From: Saprospiraceae bacterium
GTDB lineage: Bacteria; Bacteroidota; Bacteroidia; Chitinophagales; Saprospiraceae
Direction of reading: 5' to 3'
NCBI GenBank assembly: GCA_020628475.1
Contig: JAHDFB010000033.1
Coordinates: 1 to 36,979, forward strand
DNA length: 36,979 bases
The notes below the pieces were generated by a model, which had not been told where the DNA came from, did no database searches, and was given only the letters and a program-made list of their open reading frames with translations. Every line of letters begins with the position of its first letter. The stretch's first letter is position 1. The position numbers were made by a program, and so were the translations under genes. This document shows positions 18,611 to 25,740 of the stretch, one piece after another.

Positions 18611-19078
18611 TTATTGTTCTTCTGAAAAAGAGTCTCCGCCCCAAATCTTTTCAGCAATTTCTCCGAAATTTTCAGGCTCACTTTCCAACATCTCATCATA
18701 GGCCTTTTTATCCCAGATTTCTATTTGACGCTGATAAGCAAATAACACAACCTCTCTTTCAATACCGGCATAATCAAGAAGCCGCTTTGGAAGCAATAAT
18801 CGCTCCGATCCGTCTATCTTAATTTCGCTTGCTCCCCGATAAAAGTAGCGCACTGCTTGTCGCTGATCTCTCACGTTTAGATTAAGCCGATTAATTTCTT
18901 TCGTCTTTTCTCCCCAAACTGCTTTGGGATACAACATCAGATGATTTTCATAACCGCGATTAACAACAAATTCATCCGACTGATAAGAGGCCAACTGCTT
19001 CAATAACTGCCCAGGAATACGCAAGCGACCCTTGGCATCCAACTTACAATCATATTCTCCTGTAAGCGAGTTGAACAT
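18611..19078 (-). CDS. mraZ: Transcriptional regulator MraZ
   Basis: MraZ is a small AbrB/SpoVT-like DNA-binding protein, known in E. coli to bind TGGG repeats upstream of its own gene and repress the dcw operon. The 155-residue protein has two tandem half-domains: the first shows the DAKGRLRIP motif (about 16-24), the second the related DGSERLLLPKRLLDYAGI (about 91-108). It is the first gene of the cluster. Two TGGG boxes lie just upstream, next to a good -7 element, and a purine-rich GAGAGG directly precedes the ATG. Autoregulation is therefore likely here too. Confidence 0.95.
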   Translation of the reverse strand: MFNSLTGEYDCKLDAKGRLRIPGQLLKQLASYQSDEFVVNRGYENHLMLYPKAVWGEKTKEINRLNLNVRDQRQAVRYFYRGASEIKIDGSERLLLPKRLLDYAGIEREVVLFAYQRQIEIWDKKAYDEMLESEPENFGEIAEKIWGGDSFSEEQ

Positions 19079-19100
19079 CCTCTCATTTTTGTTGATAATT

Positions 19101-19108
19101 CAAATGTA
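19101..19108 (-). promoter_or_regulatory. -7 element of the mraZ/dcw promoter
   Basis: The minus strand reads TACATTTG, a perfect Bacteroidota -7 motif, about 22 nt before the mraZ ATG. This predicts a 5' leader of only about 15-18 nt. No clear TTG is found at -33; the MraZ boxes occupy that position. Confidence 0.6.
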
Positions 19109-19128
19109 GAGTAGTTTGTTCTATTTAT

Positions 19129-19143
19129 TCCCACTTTTTCCCA
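19129..19143 (-). promoter_or_regulatory. MraZ operator: two TGGG boxes with 10-bp period
   Basis: On the minus strand GTGGGA occurs twice, with the TGGG cores at 19140-19143 and 19130-19133, exactly 10 bp apart. MraZ is known to bind direct repeats of TGGGN separated by 5 nt, which gives this same period. The boxes lie just upstream of the TACATTTG element, over the -33 region, as expected for a repressor site. A third box is not evident. Confidence 0.7.
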
Positions 19144-19145
19144 CT

Positions 19146-19484
19146 TTTTTACACAAAACATATTAATTTTTTCTTTAATCTATAAATCTATCATCAATAC
19201 GCTTACATTCTGTTATCAAAAAGCTGACAAATCTTCGATTTTAGTACTTTTTTAACCAAAATTCCGAACTATGAATTTTTATAATTTATCATTTATACAA
19301 ATCTATTATACAACAAATATATAAATCATTGAATATCTGTATACTAAAAATAACAAAATACTTATATATATAATTTTCCATATATATAATGGTATATCAA
19401 CTAAATAATGTAATAGAAATATTACATTTATATGAGCTTGTTTATCATGAATTTATATAGTACATATATAAATTATTTGATTAG
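19146..19484. other. AT-rich gene-free stretch upstream of the dcw promoter
   Basis: This is extremely AT-rich non-coding DNA with runs of TATATA, including a direct repeat of ATATATATAAT around 19364-19390. No gene, promoter with a known target or terminator could be assigned. Confidence 0.4.
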
Positions 19485-19745
19485 TGGCAATCCACTTTTT
19501 AGGGCTGCCAGAATGCTCTTTTTTCATTCCATTTGGGCGTCGCGCTTCTAGCATTTTCAGCTTTTTTTTCCAAATTGAACATTCCCCTTCACAAAACCTA
19601 TATCCAAAACGGAAGATAGGAAGCGCCCTTACGTCCATGGCTCTTCGGCAAGCTCATCGGTCCCCAGCCTCCCGCATCGGCTAGCCTCGGACTAGTGATC
19701 TTCAGATCACTACCATTCCCATCAGTGACGCAGAAGTATCTGCTA
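19485..19745. repeat. GC-richer structured intergenic island (unclassified)
   Basis: Within an otherwise very AT-rich gap, about 250 bp is markedly richer in GC, most clearly 19610-19710. It contains a perfect 9-bp inverted repeat (19693-19701 with 19704-19712) and smaller hairpins. Short open frames cross it on both strands, but none looks like a protein. The composition step suggests an inserted repeat, MITE-like element or structured RNA. No transposase or clear target duplication was seen. Confidence 0.4.
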
Positions 19746-19762
19746 TTTTTGTAATGATTATT

Positions 19763-19792
19763 TTGATTTCTTGATTGCATTAATTACATTGG
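19763..19792 (+). promoter_or_regulatory. Promoter of the 136-aa membrane protein gene
   Basis: TTG (19763-19765, within TTTTG), 19 nt, then TACATTGG (19785-19792), one mismatch from TAnnTTTG. It lies about 20 nt before the ATG at 19812 and would give a leader of about 14 nt. Confidence 0.5.
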
Positions 19793-19811
19793 ATAAAAAA
19801 TACGAATAGAT

Positions 19812-20222
19812 ATGAATCCAGTATTACGCAACATTTTAGTGACCATCGGAGGAATCATTTTTGGAATGGCCGTCAATATGGGTACCATTATATTGGGGAT
19901 GAAATTATTTCCTGGTCCAGAAGGGATGACCATGGATGCCGTATCCATGGCAGAACACATGCCTCAATTTACAACGATGAATTATATCGTTCCTATCCTT
20001 GCGCACGCTCTAGGAACCTTGGTAGCAGCTATTTTTATCGCACGCTTCGTAACAACGAAAGAACGATTATTTGTATTAATACCGGGATTTTTGTTTCTAT
20101 TCGGAGGCATATCTATGGCCATGCAACTACCAGCTCCACTCTGGATGGAAGCTACCGATCTAATATTGGCATATATTCCTATGGCCTTTCTAGGATATAT
20201 AATAGGCACTAGAGGGAAATAA
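19812..20222 (+). CDS. Hypothetical four-helix membrane protein
   Basis: This 136-residue protein has four hydrophobic segments at about 7-32, 57-80, 86-104 and 113-131, joined by short loops. The loop after the first helix is Met-rich (FPGPEGMTMDAVSMAEHM), and the protein ends in a basic GTRGK tail. No enzyme motif is visible. It is probably an inner-membrane protein of unknown function. It has its own promoter-like sequence and is separated by 180 nt from the next gene. The reading frame, start and promoter fit together well, so it is a real gene, but I do not recognise the family. Confidence 0.75.
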   Translation: MNPVLRNILVTIGGIIFGMAVNMGTIILGMKLFPGPEGMTMDAVSMAEHMPQFTTMNYIVPILAHALGTLVAAIFIARFVTTKERLFVLIPGFLFLFGGISMAMQLPAPLWMEATDLILAYIPMAFLGYIIGTRGK

Positions 20223-20402
20223 TAAAGGATCTCGTTTTAACTAAAATGATATAATTATATATGTGGCTTTCTCGTTTATTGCATGAAAGCTCTAGAAGCA
20301 CGTAATGTTAAATAACTTCGTTTAACACGAACATCCATTGGTTTTCAAGTATCTTTACTACTTTATGAAAGCTATAAATGACTAACTATTAACAATTTAA
20401 AT

Positions 20403-20636
20403 ATGATCAGAAAATCATCTAAACTCGTCTTGGCAATTTGTCTTTTTGCTGTTGCAGCTTGCCACTCTAATTCTCAGAATCAAGAAAAAACAACACCCCA
20501 ATCAATTAGTTCGGATTCGAAAATAGAAATCTCTAAGTTGGACTCGCTCAATAAAGAAGTTCAAGTGAAAACGACTTCAATTGAGTCAAGTATTCAGGAA
20601 GTTGAATCAATAATGGAAGAATTAGAAAATCTATAA
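20403..20636 (+). CDS. Small lipoprotein with a coiled-coil tail
   Basis: This 77-residue protein has a lipoprotein signal peptide with the lipobox AVAAC and acylated Cys at residue 20. The rest is polar (Ser/Gln/Asn/Thr-rich up to about 40) and ends in a heptad-like helical stretch (about 42-77, with SKLDSLNKEV and ESIMEELENL). It should be anchored in a membrane leaflet facing the periplasm. It lies 41 nt before the lysine-rich exported protein on the same strand, so the two may be co-transcribed. Function unknown. Confidence 0.7.
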   Translation: MIRKSSKLVLAICLFAVAACHSNSQNQEKTTPQSISSDSKIEISKLDSLNKEVQVKTTSIESSIQEVESIMEELENL

Positions 20637-20677
20637 CCAACTTTCTAATCATCTTATCATATTAAATATATCTAATA

Positions 20678-21346
20678 ATGAAAAAATACAACCAAATAAT
20701 AATTAGCAGCCTATTAAGTTTACTACTGATAGCATTTATTCCAAGCCCTGCACAGGCCCAGCCAAGTCATGCAAAAAAAGATAAACAGGAAAAGCAGGAC
20801 AAACCTCCCAAAAATCAAAAAGAGAAGAAGGAGAAAAAGCTAAAGAAAGAGAATAAAAATGCTAAAAATCCTAACAAAGACAATCAAGATCCAACTTTAA
20901 AGAAAGGGAATAAGAAGGTTAAAGAGCCTAAAGGCAAAGGGCAAGGTAAGCAAAAAGCCGATGTCGAAGGAAAAGATCACGGTAATGCTCAGTCTTCGAA
21001 AGGAAAAGAAAAGAAGGAAGAGAAAAAGGCAGAGAAAAATGACAATAATGGGAAGGCTTATGGCAAAAATAAAGGTTCTCTAGAAGGTAAAGAATTTGGC
21101 CAAGCAAGAGCTGAAGAAGCCAAGAAAAATTTGGAGAAAAACAAACAAAAGAAGAAGGAAGTAGAGAATAAAGGGAAATCTGTTGCCAAAGATTCCAAAG
21201 AAAAAATAAAGAAAATCAAGGATAAATTGGAAAAGGATAAATCCGACAAAAAAATTGATGATCAAGAATATAAAAGAAGGAAATCAAAAATTGAAGAGGC
21301 TGAGAAAAAGATTAAAGTCCTAGAAGAGAAACTAAAAGATCAATAA
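20678..21346 (+). CDS. Exported, extremely lysine-rich protein
   Basis: This 222-residue protein has a signal peptide (hydrophobic core 8-21, cleavage after AQA near residue 27). I count 65 Lys in about 195 mature residues, one third of the chain, with many Glu, Asn, Asp and Gln and almost no hydrophobic residues up to about 120. Two loosely repeated blocks contain GKDHGNAQ and GKEFGQARAE. From about residue 115 the pattern becomes alpha-helical and coiled-coil-like up to the end. Such a polycation might bind nucleic acid, lipopolysaccharide or acidic exopolysaccharide outside the cell, but that is inference. It ends 8 nt from the convergent flavoprotein gene. Confidence 0.75.
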   Translation: MKKYNQIIISSLLSLLLIAFIPSPAQAQPSHAKKDKQEKQDKPPKNQKEKKEKKLKKENKNAKNPNKDNQDPTLKKGNKKVKEPKGKGQGKQKADVEGKDHGNAQSSKGKEKKEEKKAEKNDNNGKAYGKNKGSLEGKEFGQARAEEAKKNLEKNKQKKKEVENKGKSVAKDSKEKIKKIKDKLEKDKSDKKIDDQEYKRRKSKIEEAEKKIKVLEEKLKDQ

Positions 21347-21354
21347 AGCACTCT

Positions 21355-22347
21355 TTAATCTTCAATCCACAATCGTGTGATTAATGCCTCAACGGTAGGA
21401 ATATCTTGTATCGCGTCGATACCCATTCCCGCATAGGGGCCTAGGGCCATTACATCTCCTGTTGTGGATTGAATAGGCACATTATTGCTATATCGCTGGA
21501 ACAAACTACCATCCAATTCATCTTGCGCCACAATATCGTTTTCTCCAGGACGATAACCAGCTTGAGGATAACCAGCAGCTTCCCACATATTAAAGGTACT
21601 ATTGCGCAACATTCGATGCGTCGCATTGGGCCATCCCCTATTTAAACATACAGAATATACGGTATCCTCAGCCGCTGAATCGACCAATGCTTTTTTATAC
21701 AATGGATGCGCATAACTCTCTTGTGTAGCCACGAATCTAGACCCCATGACAACGGCTGCAGCTCCGAGATCCAAGTACTTATCTATACTCTTTGCATCAC
21801 TGATTCCTCCTGATGCAGCAACCGGAATATCTTGAGCTACGTACAAAACTTCCTGCAATGCGCGCGCCAACGGTTGTGCCGCTTGCACATGTCCACCTGC
21901 CTCCATACCTTGACATACTAAATAATCTGGTTCTAAGGCAAGCGCTTGAATAGCACCTTGTCTACTCGCAACTTGTATCCCCATTTTTATTCGATTCCGT
22001 CTCAATTTATCAATGATGTAACTACTTGGAAGTCCCCAAGAAAATTGCACAACTTCTATCCCCGCAGCAATGGCTTGGTCCAAAGCGTCGGGAATAAAAT
22101 TTAGAACGAAGTTGGCAAAGAATGTTCCCTTGGTATGCGCCTTAACTTCTTGAATTCTTTGATAAGACATTTCCGGAGAAACCCAAGTTAAAGGCAAGGC
22201 ACCCATACAACCAGCATTGCATACTGCAATGGCCAAAGGTGCCGTGGCAGGACCATCAGTGGGAGCCTGAACAATAGGATATTTTAGTTGAAAGATATCC
22301 ATAAATTTTAATGATGCTGCTGAAAGGTTTCTCCGAGAAAATGTCAT
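21355..22347 (-). CDS. Nitronate monooxygenase-like FMN protein
   Basis: This 330-residue TIM-barrel flavoprotein is of the nitronate monooxygenase/2-nitropropane dioxygenase family, a group that also includes FabK-like enoyl reductases. Visible marks are QAPTDG near the start (27-32), the conserved GGH of EAGGHVQ (151-153, the usual catalytic His region), ASGGISD (178-184) and the FMN phosphate motif MGSRF (201-205). Real substrates in this family are often unknown. The first 15 residues (MTFSRRNLSAASLKF) precede the normal family start at Met16 (22302), so the true start may be there; they faintly resemble a Tat-type RR motif but lack a proper hydrophobic stretch. It lies 14 nt behind the decarboxylase-like gene, almost certainly in the same operon. 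Confidence 0.88.
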   Translation of the reverse strand: MTFSRRNLSAASLKFMDIFQLKYPIVQAPTDGPATAPLAIAVCNAGCMGALPLTWVSPEMSYQRIQEVKAHTKGTFFANFVLNFIPDALDQAIAAGIEVVQFSWGLPSSYIIDKLRRNRIKMGIQVASRQGAIQALALEPDYLVCQGMEAGGHVQAAQPLARALQEVLYVAQDIPVAASGGISDAKSIDKYLDLGAAAVVMGSRFVATQESYAHPLYKKALVDSAAEDTVYSVCLNRGWPNATHRMLRNSTFNMWEAAGYPQAGYRPGENDIVAQDELDGSLFQRYSNNVPIQSTTGDVMALGPYAGMGIDAIQDIPTVEALITRLWIED

Positions 22348-22361
22348 TATTTAAATATGTT

Positions 22362-23615
22362 TTAACGAGCGGTAGCAATGGCGGAATTAACCGGAACTAT
22401 AGTAGATTCTGATCCAAGTGCTCCCTGAGGAATAGCCTGAAGATCAAAGTCCGCTATGGCCCCTTCTTTAAATAGTAAGCAGTGTGTCGATCCTCCAAAT
22501 TGAAAATAACCAATCTGTTCTCCTTTTTTGACGCACTGCCCTACCTCTACCGTCACGACACAAGAGGAAACCTCTGCCATTCCTACTGGCATAACACATA
22601 CCATACCCATGGTAGGATCATCACTTTCAATAAAGATTAACGCTCTAGCTGCCGTATGAGCTATATATCCTTGTGAATTGTTCGGTCCTGCCGGATCAAA
22701 ACCTTCTGCCGCGGCTTCCGAATAATAAGTTCCAGGTAATAAGTGGAATTCTTTAATGGTTCCATCAATTGGACTATGCCATCTATGATAATTCTCCGCA
22801 CTTAGGTAAGCCTGATATACGATTCCTCCTTCATAATAATCAACATGATGTCCTGCCAACATATGTTCCAGCGAATATGGTTGCCCCTTCATCCAAAAGG
22901 TATCCATTTTCTTAACATTGGTGCTCAAGGCAAAAGGTGCTGCTTCACAAGCACTAACAATTACCTTAGGATCATCCGGCGCTGCAACGGGTCTATAGCC
23001 TGGTTTGAATTGTCGAATAAAAAAATCATTCCAAGATGTGAAGCCCCAATGAGGTGCATCGATATCATGCACAAATTCTTCCATATGTAATTTCTCAATG
23101 GCAACGGGATTCATCCACCCAGTAGGAGAAGTGTTCAACACATACAAGGAATCCGAAGAATCAAGAAATTCTGTCCAGACGGCCAATACCTTTTTGAACA
23201 TCTCATTAACTCGTTGATCTGCAAAAGCGGCCAACCCAGCCGGTGTGATCATTGGAAAATCCAGAATAGCATTGATTGGAAAACCGACCATACCCGTCGT
23301 ATTGAATTCCGGAGCCGTCGTCAATACATGATTGATAATCACCAACATTTGTTGATAATTTTTGATCTTCACATCCCCACTACCTGGAGGCGGAGGAAAG
23401 GCTGGTTGTTGTTCAAACATTTCTGTGAAATACATGTACATGATGGGATCTGTCTCAATAAATTCTTGAAACTCTTCAATTACCGGGTGAAAAGGCTTCG
23501 CCGCAGATTCTGCTTCCTGAATGGTTTTATCCAACCACTGCGATAAGACCTGTTGATTCCAAGGCAACCAATTTCCGACTCGACTCGTGTGTACTTTGTG
23601 TTGGGGTTCTTTCAT
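22362..23615 (-). CDS. PsiD/phosphatidylserine decarboxylase-like pyruvoyl enzyme
   Basis: This 417-residue protein has two parts. Residues about 35-190 match the helical domain often found N-terminal in long PSD-like decarboxylases (HPVIEEFQEFIETDP, TTAPEFNTTGMVGFPINAIL). Residues about 195-400 are the PSD core (WNDFFIRQFKPGYRPV, YHRWHSPIDGTI, VGMAEVSS). The self-processing site is FGGSTHC (373-379); Ser376 should become the pyruvoyl group, as in the LGST/GGST sites of the family. The closest overall layout I recall is the fungal L-tryptophan decarboxylase PsiD and its bacterial relatives, rather than short membrane PSD. There is no signal peptide or membrane helix. A soluble amino-acid decarboxylase is therefore as likely as phospholipid synthesis. 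It is followed by the flavoprotein gene. Confidence 0.85.
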   Translation of the reverse strand: MKEPQHKVHTSRVGNWLPWNQQVLSQWLDKTIQEAESAAKPFHPVIEEFQEFIETDPIMYMYFTEMFEQQPAFPPPPGSGDVKIKNYQQMLVIINHVLTTAPEFNTTGMVGFPINAILDFPMITPAGLAAFADQRVNEMFKKVLAVWTEFLDSSDSLYVLNTSPTGWMNPVAIEKLHMEEFVHDIDAPHWGFTSWNDFFIRQFKPGYRPVAAPDDPKVIVSACEAAPFALSTNVKKMDTFWMKGQPYSLEHMLAGHHVDYYEGGIVYQAYLSAENYHRWHSPIDGTIKEFHLLPGTYYSEAAAEGFDPAGPNNSQGYIAHTAARALIFIESDDPTMGMVCVMPVGMAEVSSCVVTVEVGQCVKKGEQIGYFQFGGSTHCLLFKEGAIADFDLQAIPQGALGSESTIVPVNSAIATAR

Positions 23616-23651
23616 AACTTTGAGGATTTATTAAATATAGTAAAACAGAAC

Positions 23652-23675
23652 AATGGTCTTTCATAGACCATTTTT
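23652..23675. terminator. Possible hairpin terminator downstream of holA
   Basis: An 8-bp stem (23652-23659 with 23665-23672) has a 5-nt loop. It is flanked by TTTTT on the plus strand (23671-23675) and by a weaker GTTCTGTTTT on the minus strand. The only upstream gene is holA on the minus strand, so it may end that transcript or act within the promoter region of the next gene. The assignment is weak. Confidence 0.35.
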
Positions 23676-23786
23676 ATTGTCCTTACTCAAAGTTAGCATC
23701 GAAACAAATGCTGTATATGCGTATAACTACCTGATTAATAAACGCTTACTCTTTGCCATAGATACGGCAAGAATGAAGCTAAAATA

Positions 23787-24782
23787 TTAGGCTAATATCT
23801 TACCAACCAATTCTACGACTAAGGTATTCTCCGGATAAGAGCGATTGTTAACCCCTTTGGACTTAAGATCATACTCCTTTAAAATACTAAATATTTCCTC
23901 AATCTTGAGTGGATGATAATGTTTGGCTGCTAAACGGTATTCTTTTACAAAAAAACTATTGTATACACCGATCATTTTACCCAAGGCCTGATCAGGCGTA
24001 CCCTGATTTTGCGAAACAATCCAGACTTTGCTGAAAAATCGATATAAGGTAGATACAACCATGATCATAGGATTTTTCTTGGGGTTGGCTTGAAAATATC
24101 GAGCAATACGGAAAGCTTTTAAAACATTTTTCGATGCCAGTGCAGATTGTAATTCGAAAACATTGTACTCTTTACTAATCCCGATTTGTTTTTGTACCTG
24201 CTCATCCGTGATCGATCCTCCTTCAGGTACGACCAAAAAAAGTTTTTCCAGTTCGTTATGTAAGGTTGATAAATCGGCACCTATATATTCGGCAATCAAT
24301 TTAGAAGCCAGTGGTGTGGGCACTCTTTTCTTTGATTTAATGAATTGATCGACATAAGCGGGCACCTTATTGTCGTAAATTTTTGCGGACTCAAATACCA
24401 CTGCTTTTGATTTCAACAATTTACCGAAAGCACTACGGGTGTCCAATTTCTTATGTTTGTGACAGATACATAAAATGGTAGAAGGAGATGGATTCTGAAT
24501 ATACTTTTCCATCTTTTTGAGATCCCGCATCTCTTGAGCTTCCTTCAATATGATGACTCGATGAGAAGCCATCATAGGGAATTGTGAGCAAGCATCAACA
24601 ACTTGTTGCGCCTGTGTTTCTTTGCCGTACATTATCATTTGATTGAAGGCTTTCTCTCCTTCATTCAAAATATGATTTTCAATATAAGCACTCAATTGAT
24701 CTATAAAATAAGCCTCCTCACCATGAAATAAATAAATGGGCGCGTATTGTCCTGCTTTGAGATCGGAAAGTATTTTTTGCAT
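23787..24782 (-). CDS. holA: DNA polymerase III subunit delta
   Basis: HolA is the clamp-loader subunit that opens the sliding beta clamp at the replication fork. The 331 residues follow the family layout: an N-terminal AAA+-like domain starting PIYLFHGEEAYFIDQLS (18-34), HRVIILKEAQEMRDL, a second domain with IAEYIGADLSTLHNELEKL and a C-terminal helical collar domain with ANPKKNPMIMVVSTLYRFFSK. No functional Walker A is expected in delta. It is divergent from mscS, sharing a 100-nt promoter region, and has a -7 element so close to the ATG that the mRNA may be almost leaderless. Confidence 0.93.
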   Translation of the reverse strand: MQKILSDLKAGQYAPIYLFHGEEAYFIDQLSAYIENHILNEGEKAFNQMIMYGKETQAQQVVDACSQFPMMASHRVIILKEAQEMRDLKKMEKYIQNPSPSTILCICHKHKKLDTRSAFGKLLKSKAVVFESAKIYDNKVPAYVDQFIKSKKRVPTPLASKLIAEYIGADLSTLHNELEKLFLVVPEGGSITDEQVQKQIGISKEYNVFELQSALASKNVLKAFRIARYFQANPKKNPMIMVVSTLYRFFSKVWIVSQNQGTPDQALGKMIGVYNSFFVKEYRLAAKHYHPLKIEEIFSILKEYDLKSKGVNNRSYPENTLVVELVGKILA

Positions 24783-24789
24783 CGCGCAG

Positions 24790-24818
24790 CAAATTTAGAT
24801 TTTATTGCTGATTTTCAA
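24790..24818 (-). promoter_or_regulatory. holA promoter, near-leaderless
   Basis: On the minus strand TTG (24816-24818), an 18-nt spacer and a perfect TAAATTTG (24790-24797). The -7 element ends only 7 nt before the holA ATG (24782), so the transcript would start at or within a few bases of the start codon. Confidence 0.55.
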
Positions 24819-24853
24819 TTCATATCTTCCGATCATTTGCCTAATAATTAATG

Positions 24854-24861
24854 TAATTTTG
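24854..24861 (+). promoter_or_regulatory. -7 element of the mscS promoter
   Basis: TAATTTTG is a perfect TAnnTTTG match, 21 nt before the mscS ATG at 24883. No TTG lies at the normal distance upstream. Confidence 0.4.
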
Positions 24862-24882
24862 CTCTTCTAGAAAAGCACGAAA

Positions 24883-25740
24883 ATGGATCAAATATTAGAG
24901 GACCTGCGCCAAGAATGCCTGCAATACTATGACAAATTCATTCAGATTTTACCAAAGATGATGGTTGGCTTCTTGGTCGCCTTATTATTCGTATTGACTA
25001 GTTCCTATATCAAGCGTAAAATGATGTTTATCATTTCTAAGAAAATCGATGATCCATTATTGGCAAACTTCCTAAAACGAACCCTGCAAACGGCCATCTA
25101 CATCATAGCTATCCTCTTATTTTTATCGATTATCGGAAAAACCGGGGTCGTAAGTTCTATTTTAGGCGTTGCTGGAATTTCTGCTTTTATTATTGGATTT
25201 GCTTTCAAGGACATTGGAGAGAATTTCTTGGCGGGCGTTATGATGGCTTTCAAGCGACCATTTCGATTGGGAGATACCATTGAAACCCAAGGAATATCAG
25301 GCTCCATTGTTGGGTTAAATCTAAGGGATACGCATGTTAAAACCTTTGACGGCAAAGATGTTTACATTCCCAATGGCCAAATTCTTAAAAATCCATTGTT
25401 CAATTATACCATTGATGGCTACCTTCGTCAAGAATTTGATATTAATATCCACTATGAAAGTAACGTAAAACAGGCACTCGAAATCATACAATATTCGCTC
25501 AAACAAGAAGAGCATATCATTCAAAATGAAAAACAAAGTACCATTTCGGTGGGTAACTTATCCAATGATGGCATTCAATTGGTGATTCGATTCTGGATCA
25601 ATACTTTCGGAGCCAAAGAACCGGGCTATATCACTAAAAACAAAGCCATTGAAAACTGTTTATTGGCACTGGAAAATGAGGGTATTTCTTTAGCGCAAAC
25701 AAGCATAGAAATTATCACTAAAAATCATGCTAACGCGTAA
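24883..25740 (+). CDS. mscS: Small-conductance mechanosensitive channel (MscS family)
   Basis: MscS channels open under membrane tension and release solutes during osmotic downshock. The 285-residue protein has three membrane helices (about 24-43, 68-84 and 89-125). The pore helix is the Gly/Ala-rich ILGVAGISAFIIGFAFKDIGENFLAGVM, directly followed by the family motif FKRPFRLGDTIE. The beta domain has FDGKDVYIPNGQILKNPLFNYT, and an alpha/beta vestibule domain follows. Length is close to that of E. coli MscS. Its 3' end overlaps the convergent yaaA by 11 nt. Confidence 0.95.
   Translation: MDQILEDLRQECLQYYDKFIQILPKMMVGFLVALLFVLTSSYIKRKMMFIISKKIDDPLLANFLKRTLQTAIYIIAILLFLSIIGKTGVVSSILGVAGISAFIIGFAFKDIGENFLAGVMMAFKRPFRLGDTIETQGISGSIVGLNLRDTHVKTFDGKDVYIPNGQILKNPLFNYTIDGYLRQEFDINIHYESNVKQALEIIQYSLKQEEHIIQNEKQSTISVGNLSNDGIQLVIRFWINTFGAKEPGYITKNKAIENCLLALENEGISLAQTSIEIITKNHANA

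Noticed and set aside
18607..18699. Longer N-terminus of RsmH
   Set aside because: It would overlap mraZ by 89 nt; the family begins at the MEYHNPVML start used here.
19641..19660. Hammerhead-ribozyme-like CCGATGAG...CGAAG on the minus strand
   Set aside because: The core has C instead of the essential U after the first C and lacks the GAAA, and no matching stems or cleavage site could be drawn.
19453..19780. Short open frames across the GC-richer island
   Set aside because: Overlapping frames of about 60 codons on both strands with no consistent signal; better explained by a structured or repetitive element.
21355..22347. Tat signal on the nitronate monooxygenase-like protein (SRRNLS)
   Set aside because: No hydrophobic segment follows the RR pair, and the family start lies at Met16, so this is more likely an upstream non-coding extension.
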